Assembly (NCBI GenBank): GCA_002070395.1
Contig: MWDE01000015.1
Span: forward strand, 1-53,497
DNA length: 53,497 nucleotides
Reading direction: 5' to 3'
Source: Synergistetes bacterium ADurb.Bin155
GTDB lineage: Bacteria > Synergistota > Synergistia > Synergistales > Thermovirgaceae
The notes beneath the pieces are model-generated. The model was not told the DNA's origin. It saw only the letters and a list, made by a program, of their open reading frames with translations, and searched no databases. This document shows, piece by piece, positions 8,231 through 17,418 of this stretch; the first letter of the stretch is position 1, and each line of letters opens with the position of its first letter. Position numbers and translations under genes: made by a program.

Positions 8231-9161
8231 CGCCCTCATCACCGCTTCCAGCCCTGGGGTGGGCCATGGTATAGCTCTTCCTCAGTTGTTCTATGGTGAC
8301 CTTCAGGTACTTCTGGGTGGTCACGAGGCTTTCGTGCCCCAGCAGTTCCTGGAGTACCCTCAGGTTGGCCCCTCCCTCGAGCATATGGGTGGCGAAGCTG
8401 TGCCTCAGCACGTGGGGCGTCACCCCGGTCAGGCCCGCCGCGGAGGCAGCCTTCAGGACCGCCCTGTGAAGGGTCCTGACGGTGATATGGCCTCCCCTGC
8501 TCCCGGGGAAGACGGGGCCGGAGGGGTCCGGGCAGGATGCCTTCCACTCCCTCAGGGCCTTGACGGCGAACCTGCCCATCGGGACGAGGCGTTCCTTCTC
8601 GCCCTTGCCCATGACCCTGACCCATCGCTCCTCGAGGTCGACCTCTTCCCACCGGAGGGCCGCCGTCTCGGCGACCCGGAGGCCGGAGCCGTACATGAGT
8701 TCCATAGCCGCCTTGTCCCTGCAGGCCTCTCGCCCGGCGGGGCCCTTTTCGATCAGGACCTCCACGTCCTCCCTGGATATGGCCCTCGGGAGCCTTCCCG
8801 GGAGCCTCGGCCCCCGGATGCCCGCGGCGGGGTTCGACGTTATCATGCCCCGTTCCTGGAGGAAACCGAACCAGCTCTTGATGGCGGACAGTTTCCTGGC
8901 CGCCGAGGAACGGGCGTAACCGAAACCCACCACGTCGCGGATAAAACCCCTGACATGGGAGGGCTCCACACCCACAGGATCGCCGATGCCCAGGCCCTCC
9001 AGATAGTCGGCGAACTGAGAGAGGTCCACGGCATAGTTGAGAGTGGTGTGACTCGAGCTCCCCCTGCCGGACCCCATTTCCTCGAGGAAAAGGTCGATCG
9101 AGGCCGAAACAGCGTCCCTTGGCATACTGCCTATCTTACCACTTTGGCGGGGATTAACCAT
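8193..9161 (-). CDS. xerC: Tyrosine recombinase XerC-like
   Basis: A 322-residue tyrosine recombinase that probably resolves chromosome dimers at dif. An N-terminal SAM-like core-binding domain (about 15-110) is followed by the catalytic domain with Arg162 (GSGLRVAE), Lys186 (GKGEKER), His250-Arg253 (HVLRHSF), His276 (GHE) and the nucleophile Tyr285 (TQKYLKV). All six catalytic positions are present. The C-terminus carries about 25 acidic extra residues that overlap hslV. The position between trmFO and hslV is that of Firmicutes CodV/XerC. The start could also be the ATG at 9125. Confidence 0.92.
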   Translation of the reverse strand: MVNPRQSGKIGSMPRDAVSASIDLFLEEMGSGRGSSSHTTLNYAVDLSQFADYLEGLGIGDPVGVEPSHVRGFIRDVVGFGYARSSAARKLSAIKSWFGFLQERGMITSNPAAGIRGPRLPGRLPRAISREDVEVLIEKGPAGREACRDKAAMELMYGSGLRVAETAALRWEEVDLEERWVRVMGKGEKERLVPMGRFAVKALREWKASCPDPSGPVFPGSRGGHITVRTLHRAVLKAASAAGLTGVTPHVLRHSFATHMLEGGANLRVLQELLGHESLVTTQKYLKVTIEQLRKSYTMAHPRAGSGDEGDEGDNDTLRQEG

Positions 9162-9192
9162 AATTTTCAGAAGATATCGGTTTGGTCGGAAT

Positions 9193-10539
9193 TTATCTCA
9201 AAAGAGGTGGTAATTCATCGATGAACTTCTTCAAGGCCTCCAGGGATCGTTCCGCGTGCTTCTGGCAACGTTCGGTCCTCTTCCTGGCCCTTTCGGGCAG
9301 CGAGGGGAAAAGCCCCAGGTTGATGTTCATCGGCTGGAACGACCGCGGTTGGAGGTCCGATAGGTGCCCCAGCAGGGAACCGATGGCGGTCTCCCTCGGC
9401 CAGGCCGGGAACTCCAGGCCCCGGACGAGGGCGGCGGCGTTGAGAGCCGCCACGAGGCCCATGGCCGTGCTCTCCATGTAGCCCTCCACGCCCGTCACCT
9501 GGCCGGCGAGGAAGAGGTCGTCGCGGTTCTTCAGCCTCAGGAAGGGGTCGAGGACCTTCGGCGCGTCGACGAAGACGTTCCGGTGCATCACGCCTAGCCT
9601 GATGAACTCGGCGCCGGAGAGGGCGGGGATCATCCTGAAGACCCTCTCCTGTTCGGGCCACCGGAGGCCCGTCTGGAAACCGACGAGGTTGAAGAGGGTG
9701 CCCCCGGTGTTCTCCTGGCGGAGTTGGACCACCGCCCAGGGTTCTTCACCGGTGCGGGGGTCTCTGAGGCCGACGGGCCTCATGGGGCCGAAACGCAGCG
9801 TGTCCACGCCACGGGAGGCGATGACCTCCACGGTGAGGCACCCCTCGAAGTAGCGTTCGTCCTTTTCGAAGTCGTGCCTCGGAGCCCTCTCGGCCGAGGC
9901 GAGGGCCGCCTGGAAGGCCTCGTACTCCTCCCTCGTCATGGGGCAGTTTATGTAGTCGTCGCCCAGGCCTCGGCGCCCGCCCCGGTAGGCCCTGGTCATA
10001 TCGATCGATTCGGCCGTCACCACGGGGGCCACGGCGTCGAAGAAGGATAAGAGCTTCTCGCCCACCAGTCGGGAAAGGGATCCCGCCAGGGGTTCCGAGG
10101 TGAGGGGGCCTGAAGCGATGATGGCCGGACCTTGGGGCACCTCCCGGAGTTCCTCCCTCACGACGGTGACCAGGGGCTCCGAGGTGAGGGCGCCGGTCAC
10201 GCCTTCCGAGAAGGCCTGCCGGTCCACGGCCAGGGCCTTTCCAGCGGGGACCCGGGACCGCCTGGCTTGGTCAAGGATGAGGCTCCCCAGGAGGTCCAGT
10301 TCGGCCTTCAGTATGCCCCCGGCGCTGGTCGTTTCGTCGGCCCCCAAGGAGTTGCTGCACACCAGTTCCGCGAAGCCGGGGGTCTTGTGGGCCGGCGTCA
10401 TCTTCAAAGGTCGCATTTCGAAGAGGGTGACGGGGATGCCCCTCCGGGCCAGCTGCCAGGCGGCCTCGGAACCGGCCAGACCGGCCCCGATCACCACCAC
10501 CCCTTCGCCGGTCCTATCGGTCGGAGCCTTCTTCATCAT
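9193..10539 (-). CDS. trmFO: TrmFO, folate/FAD tRNA (m5U54) methyltransferase
   Basis: A flavoprotein of about 448 residues that methylates U54 in the T loop of tRNAs using methylenetetrahydrofolate. The FAD-binding VVVIGAGLAGSEAAWQLARRG motif is near the N-terminus, followed by the TrmFO/GidA-like LVCSNSLGADE segment and a C-terminal MESTAMGLVAALNAA stretch. The frame can extend to 10584, but that part overlaps topA by 71 bases and is Arg/Gly-rich. I chose the ATG at 10537-10539. The topA-trmFO-xerC order matches the Firmicutes codY operon. Confidence 0.93.
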   Translation of the reverse strand: MMKKAPTDRTGEGVVVIGAGLAGSEAAWQLARRGIPVTLFEMRPLKMTPAHKTPGFAELVCSNSLGADETTSAGGILKAELDLLGSLILDQARRSRVPAGKALAVDRQAFSEGVTGALTSEPLVTVVREELREVPQGPAIIASGPLTSEPLAGSLSRLVGEKLLSFFDAVAPVVTAESIDMTRAYRGGRRGLGDDYINCPMTREEYEAFQAALASAERAPRHDFEKDERYFEGCLTVEVIASRGVDTLRFGPMRPVGLRDPRTGEEPWAVVQLRQENTGGTLFNLVGFQTGLRWPEQERVFRMIPALSGAEFIRLGVMHRNVFVDAPKVLDPFLRLKNRDDLFLAGQVTGVEGYMESTAMGLVAALNAAALVRGLEFPAWPRETAIGSLLGHLSDLQPRSFQPMNINLGLFPSLPERARKRTERCQKHAERSLEALKKFIDELPPLLR

Positions 10540-12700
10540 CGGCAGGGACCCCCGACGGGCCGCCGCCCGACCCTCTCCCCTCACCGGGCGGGGTGAAGGA
10601 GACGTAGTCGCACTCGGGGTAGCGGGAACAGCCGTAAAAGGGCTTCCCCTTCTTGCCTTTTCTCCTCACGACCTCGCCCTCGCTGCACTTGGGACAGGTC
10701 ACGCCCGTCGTCTTCAGTATGGGGCGGGTATAACGGCACTTTTTTTCCGGGTCGGAGAAGCCGGAACAGCCTATGAAGTCGCCGAAACGCCCCGACTTGA
10801 TCACCAGCGGCGAGCCGCAGAGGGGGCAGTCCTCCCCTATCGGTTCGGGGGGAGGGGGAGCCACCTTCTCGGCCTCCGCCGCCGCCTTTTCCAGGGAGGC
10901 GGAGAAACCCGTCCAGAAGTCGCGGACCACGTCCCTCCACAGCCTGCCGTTATCCTCGATCTCGTCCAGTTCGTTCTCCATCCCCGCCGTGAAGGCCAGG
11001 TCCACGATGCCGGGGAAGTGGGCCTCCAGGAAGGCGTCCACTATCCGGCCGAGGGGCGTTGGGGCAAGGCGCTTATCTTCGTCCCTGACGACGTACTTCC
11101 TGTCGTAGAGGGTCTGGACGATGGTGGCGTAGGTCGAGGGGCGCCCTATCCCCTCCTCCTCGAGGGCCTTGATGAGCCCGGCGTCGGTGAACCTGGAGGG
11201 TGGTTTCGTGAAGCGCTGCTCCCTGGTTATCCCCTTCACTTCCAGGAGTTCGCCTTCCCTGGCTGGTTCGATGACCTCGTCCTTCATGTCCAGGGGCCAG
11301 AGCGCCCCCCAGCCATCGAAGACCACGCAGGCCCCGGACTGCCTCATCCCCACCCTCCCGCTTTCGGCCTCCACGGTGCTCCTGGCTATCCTGGCGGGGC
11401 TCATCTGGCTCGCGACGAAGCGGCGCCAGACCAGGTCGTAGAGCCTGTACTGGTCCGGGGTCAGGTGCTCCCTGACCAGATCGGGCGTGAGGGTGACGTC
11501 GGTGGGCCTTATGGCTTCGTGGGCGTCCTGGGAACGGCCCTTGCCTTCGTGCACCTGGGCCGAGGGGGGCAGGTAACCCTTGCCGAAGGCGGTCTTTATA
11601 TACTCCCTGGCCTGGCCAGCGGCCTCCGCGGAGACCCTGAGGCTGTCGGTCCGCATGTAGGTGATGAGGCCCGTCGTCCCGCGGCCCGGGATGGGGACGC
11701 CTTCGTAGAGCCCCTGGGCGGTGAACATCGTCCTCCGGGGGGCGAAGGAGAGCCTCCGGGACGCCTCCTGCTGCAGGGTGCTCGTCTTGAAGGGTGGCAA
11801 TGACTTGCGGGTGCCCTCCTTCTGGGTGAAGGAGACCACCCTGACCTCGTTGGAGCGGACCTCCTCCTCTATCACGGCGGCCGAGGACTCGTCCTTGATC
11901 AGCAGCGTTCGGCCGTCCTTAACGAGGGACTTGCCGTCGAGCCTGTCGACCCTGAGGGAGTACTCCCGTCCTCCTTCGGCCGCCGCGGCCACCGTGACCT
12001 GCCAGTACTCCCGGGGGACAAAGGAATCGATCAGGTCCTGCCTGTCGCAGATCATCTTCAGGGCCGCCGACTGGACCCTCCCGGCCGAAAGGCCCCTCTT
12101 GATCTTGTCCCACAGCAGGGGGCTCAGCTTGTAACCGACGAGCCTGTCCAGGACGCGGCGGGCCTGCTGCGCCTCGACCTTCTTCATATCGACCGTGGAG
12201 ACCTGCTCAAAGGCCTCCTTGACGCCCTTCGGGGTTATCTCGTACATCCTCACCCTGCAGGGAGAGCCGGGGTCGACGCCCAGCGTTTCGGAGAGATGCC
12301 ACGCTATGGCCTCCCCCTCCCTGTCGGGGTCGGAGGCGATGAGCACCCGGCCGCTCACCGAGGCCCTCTCCTTCAGGTTCCGGACGACAGCCCCCTTACC
12401 CCTGACCAGGATGTACTCCGGCTCGAAGCCGTTATCCACATCGATGGCCAGGCGGCTCTTGGGCAGGTCGCGGATATGCCCCACGCTGGACTGGATGTCG
12501 TAACCCTTGCCGAGGATCTTGCCGAGAGTCCTGGCCTTGGAAGGGGATTCTACGATGACCAGGGTCCGCCCCGGTTCGGGGGCGGACCGGGGCGCCCTTT
12601 TGGCCGTCTTCGTCCCGGCCTTCACCGGCTTACGGGAGGGAGCGGTGCCGGTCTTTTTCGCCCTCGCCCTTTTCACCCTGGATCCTTCGTCCTTCAGCAC
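10514..12700 (-). CDS. topA: DNA topoisomerase I
   Basis: A 728-residue type IA topoisomerase that relaxes negative supercoils. A Lys/Arg/Pro-rich tail (residues 1-43) precedes the Toprim domain (TLVIVESPSKARTLGKILG, with the acidic SDPDREGEAIAW motif). The active-site tyrosine is in GLITYMRTDS. The C-terminus has two zinc-ribbon repeats (CPLCG...C and CPKC...CSRYPEC). The basic N-terminal tail is unusual for TopA. The start is a GTG at 12698-12700, overlapping the upstream stop and preceded by GAAGGA. Confidence 0.96.
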   Translation of the reverse strand: MLKDEGSRVKRARAKKTGTAPSRKPVKAGTKTAKRAPRSAPEPGRTLVIVESPSKARTLGKILGKGYDIQSSVGHIRDLPKSRLAIDVDNGFEPEYILVRGKGAVVRNLKERASVSGRVLIASDPDREGEAIAWHLSETLGVDPGSPCRVRMYEITPKGVKEAFEQVSTVDMKKVEAQQARRVLDRLVGYKLSPLLWDKIKRGLSAGRVQSAALKMICDRQDLIDSFVPREYWQVTVAAAAEGGREYSLRVDRLDGKSLVKDGRTLLIKDESSAAVIEEEVRSNEVRVVSFTQKEGTRKSLPPFKTSTLQQEASRRLSFAPRRTMFTAQGLYEGVPIPGRGTTGLITYMRTDSLRVSAEAAGQAREYIKTAFGKGYLPPSAQVHEGKGRSQDAHEAIRPTDVTLTPDLVREHLTPDQYRLYDLVWRRFVASQMSPARIARSTVEAESGRVGMRQSGACVVFDGWGALWPLDMKDEVIEPAREGELLEVKGITREQRFTKPPSRFTDAGLIKALEEEGIGRPSTYATIVQTLYDRKYVVRDEDKRLAPTPLGRIVDAFLEAHFPGIVDLAFTAGMENELDEIEDNGRLWRDVVRDFWTGFSASLEKAAAEAEKVAPPPPEPIGEDCPLCGSPLVIKSGRFGDFIGCSGFSDPEKKCRYTRPILKTTGVTCPKCSEGEVVRRKGKKGKPFYGCSRYPECDYVSFTPPGEGRGSGGGPSGVPADDEEGSDR

Positions 12701-12939
12701 AACGGCATTTCCTTCGGCCCTGGGGCCTTCGTCTTTTCGTGGACCGAATACAAAAGGGACTCAAAAAGACCCGCGTTGATGGGAAAGTCGCCTATCAGGC
12801 CGAGGCGGACCGCCTCGGTCAGGGTCTCCTCCACGACCTCCCTGGAAAGGCTCGCGTCGGCGCAGGCACGATAGGCCAGTGCCAGGGCGTCCTCAGTGAG
12901 GAAGCGGCTTTCGCTTTCGGGTATGAATCTTACGGACAT
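12694..12939 (-). CDS. Small hypothetical protein between dprA and topA
   Basis: About 81 residues of unrecognised family, beginning MSVRFIPESESRFLTEDALA, mostly helical with an acidic N-terminus. AGGAGG lies seven bases before the ATG at 12937-12939; another ATG is one codon upstream, and the frame continues to 12999 with Gly-rich, less credible sequence. It starts 30 bases after the dprA stop and overlaps topA by 7 bases, so it is co-translated within the operon. The location suggests a DNA-related role, but nothing in the sequence proves one. Confidence 0.7.
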   Translation of the reverse strand: MSVRFIPESESRFLTEDALALAYRACADASLSREVVEETLTEAVRLGLIGDFPINAGLFESLLYSVHEKTKAPGPKEMPLC

Positions 12940-12968
12940 CATCTCTCCTCCTGTTCCCCCGGGGCCCC

Positions 12969-14072
12969 TCAGGCCCCCCTTGCGGCCCTCGAACCCCACC
13001 TTCCCGGGCCGCTGGGGACGGCAAGGCCGTAGGCCGACAGCACCCCAAGGACCCTCAATACGGCGGCGGCGCTCATTTTACCTTCCGTCGCTATGTTGTC
13101 AACCGTCATGTCACCGTGATCGCCCAGGATGCGAAGCACTTCGGCCTCCTCGGGCGTGAGGGGGGAGTTGGCGGAAAGGCCCTGCCGCGGTATGGGGGGG
13201 AACAGTTCACCCTGCCTCCCCGAGACGAGGGCGGCGAACTCTCCGAGGTCCACCAGGGGCATAGCGCCGTCGGATATGAGGGCGTTCGAACCACGGCAGA
13301 CGGTGTCGGTGATCCGCCCCGGCACGGCCCACACCTCCCTCCCCGTTTCGAGGGCGAGACGGGCGGTGAGGACCGCGCCGCTCTTTTGGGGCGCTTCCAC
13401 GACGACGCACCTCGAGCACAGGCCGGCGATGAGCCTGTTCCGCCGGGGGAATTGCCACGGCCTGGGGGGTGTCCCGAGGGGGAATTCGCCCAGCAGGACT
13501 CCCTCTTCCATGATCTCCCCGAAAAGTGAGGCGTGCTGGGCCGGGTAGAAGATATCCGCCCCGGTCCCGATGACGGCGACGGTCCTTCCCCCGGAGTCGA
13601 TGCTCCCCCTGTGGGCGGCACCGTCGATCCCCATCGCGCCCCCGCTTACGACGGTGACCCCGGCGCCCGCCAGCATCGAGGCGAGGTCGTAGGCGCAGCT
13701 GGACCCGTAGGAAGTGCACTTCCTGGTCCCGACCACGGCCACAGCGTCCCCGGAGGGCAGCCCCTTTCCCCTGGCGTAGAGCACGAGAGGGGGGTCGCGG
13801 AGGTCGTTCAGCATGGAAGGGTAACAAGCCTCGCCGAAAAAGATTATTTGGATGCCCTTCTTCTCGCAGCGGTCGACCTCCCGGTCGCACCACCCCGACG
13901 AGACCAGCTCCAGCAAGGCCTCCCTGGGGGCGCCCTTCACGCCGAGGGCGTCCAGGGCACTGCCCGAGCCGGCGACGATGTCCTCCCAGTAGACCCCGTG
14001 ATCGTCAGCGGCCTCGAGGACCGTTGCGTCGAAGCCGCCGGTGGCGTTCAGCAGGAGCAATCCCTTTTTCAA
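12969..14072 (-). CDS. dprA: DNA-processing protein DprA
   Basis: A 367-residue DprA/Smf protein that loads RecA onto incoming single-stranded DNA. The Rossmann-like core has AVVGTRKCTSYG, VVSGGAMGIDGAAHRG and the FPRRNRLIAGL segment. A C-terminal winged-helix domain of about 60 residues follows. The frame is open to 14558, but the upstream part is a Pro/Arg/Gly-rich shadow of comM. The proper start is the TTG at 14070-14072, which overlaps the comM stop as TTGA. Together with comM it suggests capacity for natural transformation. Confidence 0.94.
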   Translation of the reverse strand: MKKGLLLLNATGGFDATVLEAADDHGVYWEDIVAGSGSALDALGVKGAPREALLELVSSGWCDREVDRCEKKGIQIIFFGEACYPSMLNDLRDPPLVLYARGKGLPSGDAVAVVGTRKCTSYGSSCAYDLASMLAGAGVTVVSGGAMGIDGAAHRGSIDSGGRTVAVIGTGADIFYPAQHASLFGEIMEEGVLLGEFPLGTPPRPWQFPRRNRLIAGLCSRCVVVEAPQKSGAVLTARLALETGREVWAVPGRITDTVCRGSNALISDGAMPLVDLGEFAALVSGRQGELFPPIPRQGLSANSPLTPEEAEVLRILGDHGDMTVDNIATEGKMSAAAVLRVLGVLSAYGLAVPSGPGRWGSRAARGA

Positions 14073-15580
14073 CGGTTCCAGGGGAGGTCCCCTCCTTCCC
14101 TGAAGGCCAGCGCCTCGGCGAGGTGGGCCGTGGTGAGGCCCTCGTCGCCGGCGAGGTCGGCGATGGTCCTCGCCACCTTGAGGACCCTGCTGATACCCCT
14201 GCCGGAAAGGCGGACCCTCCCGGCCACGTCCTTCAGGAAGCGCCTGCCCTCGGCGTCTATCTTGACCTGTCTCCTCAGGGCCCTTTCGGGCAGTTCCGCG
14301 TTGCACTGGAAACCCAGGGGGCCCCACCGCCGCCACTGGACCTCCCTGGCCCTGAGGACCCTTTGGCGCACATCGGCGCTGTTCTCCCCCACCTGCCCCT
14401 CGAACTGCACCAGTTCGTCCGGCGTCAGCCTCGGCACGGTGACGTGGAGGTCGATCCTGTCCAGGATGGGGCCCGACATCTTGCGACGGTACCGTTCCAC
14501 CGCCAGGGGGGAACAGCGGCAAGGCTCCTGGGGGTCGCCCAGGAAACCGCAGGGGCAAGGGTTGCAGGCGGCCACGAGCAGCACCCTGGCCGGGTAGGTC
14601 ACGCTACCGCTGGCCCGGCTCACGGGGATGAACCCATCCTCCAGGGGCTGACGGAGGGATTCGAGCAGGTCCCGCCTGAACTCGGTGAACTCGTCGAGGA
14701 AAAGGACCCCCCGGTGGGCCAGGCTGATCTCGCCCGGCCGGAGGTTCGTCCCGCCGCCGCAGACGGATATAGTGCTCGAGGTGTGGTGGATAGCCCGGAA
14801 GGGCCGCTGGCGGGAGCTGTGCAGTGGGAGGCCCACGGTGCTCCTCACCAGGAGGACCTCCATCATCTCCTCGTCGGAAAGGGGCGGGAGGATATCCTTG
14901 AGCGCCCTGGCCAGGAGGGTCTTCCCCGAGCCGGGGGAACCTGTCATGAGAACGTTATGGTGGCCGGCGGCGGCTATCTCGAGGGCGCGCTTGGCAGCGG
15001 CCTGCCCCTTGATGTCGGAGAGGTCGGGGTCCGGTTCGGGGTTTTCCTCGGCCTCTTCCCCGGGGGTGATGGGCTCCAGTTGGGAGGATCCCTGCAGGTG
15101 GGCGAAGAGATCGCGGATATGCCCCACCTTCCAGGCGGTGACGCCCTTGACGAGGGAGACCTCGCGGGCGTTCCCCTCGGGGATGAAAAGGGGGAAACCG
15201 AGCTTCCTGGCCAACAGCGCCGCGGGGACGGCGCCCCGGACCCTCCGGACCCTGCCGTCGAGAGCCAGTTCCCCCATGAAGATCGTGGGCCGAGCGACGC
15301 GGACCTCGCCCATGGCGTGGGCGATCCCGATGGCGATGGGGAGGTCTATCAGGGCCCCCTCCTTGGGGATATCGGCCGGGGCCAGGTTGACGGCCACCCT
15401 GCCCTTCACGGAAAGGCCCAGGGACCTAAGAGCGGCCCGGACCCTCTCGCGGGCCTCCTTCACCGTGGCGTCGGGGAGCCCCACCACCGATATGGCGAAA
15501 AGCCCCCCGGTCATCTCCACCTCGACCTCCACCTTCAGGGCCTCGATGCCCCGGAGGGTCACACCGTTGACCACGTTCAT
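14069..15580 (-). CDS. comM: ComM/YifB family Mg-chelatase-like AAA+ ATPase
   Basis: A 503-residue protein with an N-terminal ChlI-like domain, a AAA+ core with Walker A TGSPGSGKT and the Mg-chelatase C-terminal domain. A cysteine cluster (CNPCPCGFLGDPQEPCRC) is typical of the family. ComM is a helicase that extends branch migration during integration of transforming DNA. It overlaps yraN upstream (ATGA) and dprA downstream (TTGA). Confidence 0.94.
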   Translation of the reverse strand: MNVVNGVTLRGIEALKVEVEVEMTGGLFAISVVGLPDATVKEARERVRAALRSLGLSVKGRVAVNLAPADIPKEGALIDLPIAIGIAHAMGEVRVARPTIFMGELALDGRVRRVRGAVPAALLARKLGFPLFIPEGNAREVSLVKGVTAWKVGHIRDLFAHLQGSSQLEPITPGEEAEENPEPDPDLSDIKGQAAAKRALEIAAAGHHNVLMTGSPGSGKTLLARALKDILPPLSDEEMMEVLLVRSTVGLPLHSSRQRPFRAIHHTSSTISVCGGGTNLRPGEISLAHRGVLFLDEFTEFRRDLLESLRQPLEDGFIPVSRASGSVTYPARVLLVAACNPCPCGFLGDPQEPCRCSPLAVERYRRKMSGPILDRIDLHVTVPRLTPDELVQFEGQVGENSADVRQRVLRAREVQWRRWGPLGFQCNAELPERALRRQVKIDAEGRRFLKDVAGRVRLSGRGISRVLKVARTIADLAGDEGLTTAHLAEALAFREGGDLPWNR

Positions 15581-15948
15581 GGTTCGATGATCCCCACGGT
15601 GATGTCCCGGAAGATCTCCAGCGCGGGCTTCCCGTCGGGCCCGACGGTGATGGCGGCGATATCTATCCTCCAGGGGCCTTCCCAGCCGATGCGGTCCATG
15701 TAGGCCGTGCCGGTCCTGACAAGTTTACGGATCTTCGAGGGGCCGACCGTCGCCTCCGGGGGGAGCATCCTCCCGATGGTCCTCGTCCTGACCTCCACGA
15801 CGACCATCTCGCCGTCCTCTTCGGCGATTATGTCCAGTTCCCCCATCCTCATCCGGACGTTGGCGTCGACAAGCCTGTAGCCAAGCCGTGAAAGCTCCCT
15901 GGCCGCGAGAGCCTCCCCCGCGGCGCCGAGTTCGATATGCTTTGCCAT
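15577..15948 (-). CDS. UPF0102/YraN family putative nuclease
   Basis: A 123-residue protein with the YraN restriction-endonuclease-like fold. It has GAAGEALAARELSRLGYRL, then GELDIIAEEDGEMVVVEVRTR, which holds the D-ExK-like metal site. The molecular function in bacteria is not settled. It overlaps comM by 4 bases and is part of the rnhB-yraN-comM-dprA run, a common arrangement. Confidence 0.9.
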   Translation of the reverse strand: MAKHIELGAAGEALAARELSRLGYRLVDANVRMRMGELDIIAEEDGEMVVVEVRTRTIGRMLPPEATVGPSKIRKLVRTGTAYMDRIGWEGPWRIDIAAITVGPDGKPALEIFRDITVGIIEP

Positions 15949-16012
15949 CTCATCCCCTCCGACCTAACGGGTACCGCCCCTCGGGCGGCGCTGTGAAGTG
16001 GCGCGGTTTACG

Positions 16013-16582
16013 CTAGGACCAGCCCCTTACGTGGTAACTCTTCCGGTGGACCCCGCAAGGGCCCTCGAGGCGAAGGGCCTCCACGTGCTCCCGCGTGGCG
16101 TAACCCTTGTGGCGGAGGAACCCGTAGCACGGGAAGAGCCTGTCCAGGGACCCCATGACCCGGTCCCTCAGGACCTTGGCTACCACCGAGGCGGCGGCCA
16201 CCGACGGGACGAACTCGTCGGCCCGGGTGAGGGCTCTCTGAGGGATGCCGAGCCCCGGGATGGGGGTTAGGCCATCGACGATCACCAGGCCGGGCTTCAC
16301 CGAAAGGCGGGTCACGCTCCGGTTCATCGCCCACAGGGTGGCCGCCAGGATGTTGTCCCTGTCGATACGGCGGTGCGAGGCGGCCTGGGCTCGCCAGGCG
16401 ACGCCCATACGGCATATTTCAGCGAAGATCGCCACCCTGGAGGCCGCCGACAGGGCCTTCGAGTCCCTCAAACCCATCGATAACAGACGGACGGCCTCAT
16501 CCCTGCCCAGGACGACGGCGGCCGCCACGACGGGCCCGGCCAGGGGGCCCCGGCCCGCTTCGTCGACACCCGCCACTATCAC
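16013..16582 (-). CDS. rnhB: Ribonuclease HII
   Basis: A 189-residue RNase HII that cuts at ribonucleotides in DNA and at RNA-DNA hybrids. The N-terminus VAGVDEAGRGPLAGPVV carries the first two acidic catalytic residues; the others are in VIVDGL and the ASVVAKVLRD helix. The start is a GTG that overlaps the rbgA stop by 4 bases. The 64 bases between this gene and yraN hold nothing recognisable. Confidence 0.94.
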   Translation of the reverse strand: MIVAGVDEAGRGPLAGPVVAAAVVLGRDEAVRLLSMGLRDSKALSAASRVAIFAEICRMGVAWRAQAASHRRIDRDNILAATLWAMNRSVTRLSVKPGLVIVDGLTPIPGLGIPQRALTRADEFVPSVAAASVVAKVLRDRVMGSLDRLFPCYGFLRHKGYATREHVEALRLEGPCGVHRKSYHVRGWS

Positions 16583-17418
16583 GGCCCCGCCTCCCAGGGC
16601 GGCGGGTCGCCCGGTCCCTCGAGGGTGAACCTCCCGAGCCTTCCCGTGGAGAAGGCTTCGATAAAGCGCTTCCCGGCGAGGTCCATGTTAACCTCGCCCC
16701 CTTTCACGAGGCAGCCCAACCTCAGCCCCACCCTCCGGAGGGTGCCCGAGGGGGTTTCTTCCTGCGGCTCCAGGTCCCACGAGGCCAGGGCCCGTTCAAG
16801 CTTCGACGACTTCCTTAAGAAATCAATCAGACCCTCGGCCAGGTCCTCGTAGCCGCCTATCACGTCGCTCCTACTGCTCCCCAGCCAGGCCAGCCTTCGG
16901 TGGACCTCCCTGTGGGAGGCGGGGTCCAGGATGCCCGGCGAGTCCACCACGAGGAGCCCCTTCCCCTTGTACCAGGCGACCCCTCGGGTGACCCCGGGGA
17001 TCCCGCCGACAGGGGCGGAGCTCTTGCCGACGACGGCGTTGAGAAGCATCGACTTGCCGACGTTGGGGATCCCTATCACCGCCAGCCGCAGTTCCCTGTA
17101 GGCGGGCTTCAGCTTCGCGGCGGCCCTCAGGAGGGGCGAAACGTTCCCCCTCCTCAGGTCCATCGCCCAGGCCTGGCTCCCCTGCCCGCGGAAAAAGGAA
17201 AGCCACCTCGCGGTGGCTTCTTCGGCGGCCAGGTCCACTTTGGACAGGACGACCCACACCGGCCGGAACTTGGCCACCTGCCCGCTGAAGGGGGATCCCG
17301 TAAGAAAGGGAGCCCTGGCGTCCCGGACCTCCACGAAGAGGTCCAGCTTCTCCGAGAGCTCCCTGAGTTTCCTCAAACCCCGGGCCATATGCCCCGGGTA
17401 CCACACGGTCCTCGTCAT
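16579..17418 (-). CDS. rbgA: Ribosome biogenesis GTPase RbgA (YlqF)
   Basis: A 279-residue circularly permuted GTPase needed for late 50S assembly. The G motifs come in the order G4 (LSKVDL), G1 (GIPNVGKS) and G3 (DSPG). The N-terminus WYPGHMARGLRKL is typical of YlqF. The C-terminal helical domain ends in a Gly/Pro-rich tail. It overlaps lepB and rnhB by 4 bases on each side; the order lepB-rbgA-rnhB is also found in Firmicutes. Confidence 0.93.
   Translation of the reverse strand: MTRTVWYPGHMARGLRKLRELSEKLDLFVEVRDARAPFLTGSPFSGQVAKFRPVWVVLSKVDLAAEEATARWLSFFRGQGSQAWAMDLRRGNVSPLLRAAAKLKPAYRELRLAVIGIPNVGKSMLLNAVVGKSSAPVGGIPGVTRGVAWYKGKGLLVVDSPGILDPASHREVHRRLAWLGSSRSDVIGGYEDLAEGLIDFLRKSSKLERALASWDLEPQEETPSGTLRRVGLRLGCLVKGGEVNMDLAGKRFIEAFSTGRLGRFTLEGPGDPPPWEAGP

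Noticed and set aside
10100..11803. Long plus-strand frame of 567 codons opposite trmFO and topA
   Set aside because: It is an antisense frame caused by high GC, with no domain and no ribosome site. Similar long shadows lie opposite argH, comM, the flavoprotein and fumC.
14073..14558. Upstream extension of dprA by 162 codons
   Set aside because: It is Pro/Arg/Gly-rich and lies in another frame of comM. The family start is the TTG at 14070-14072.
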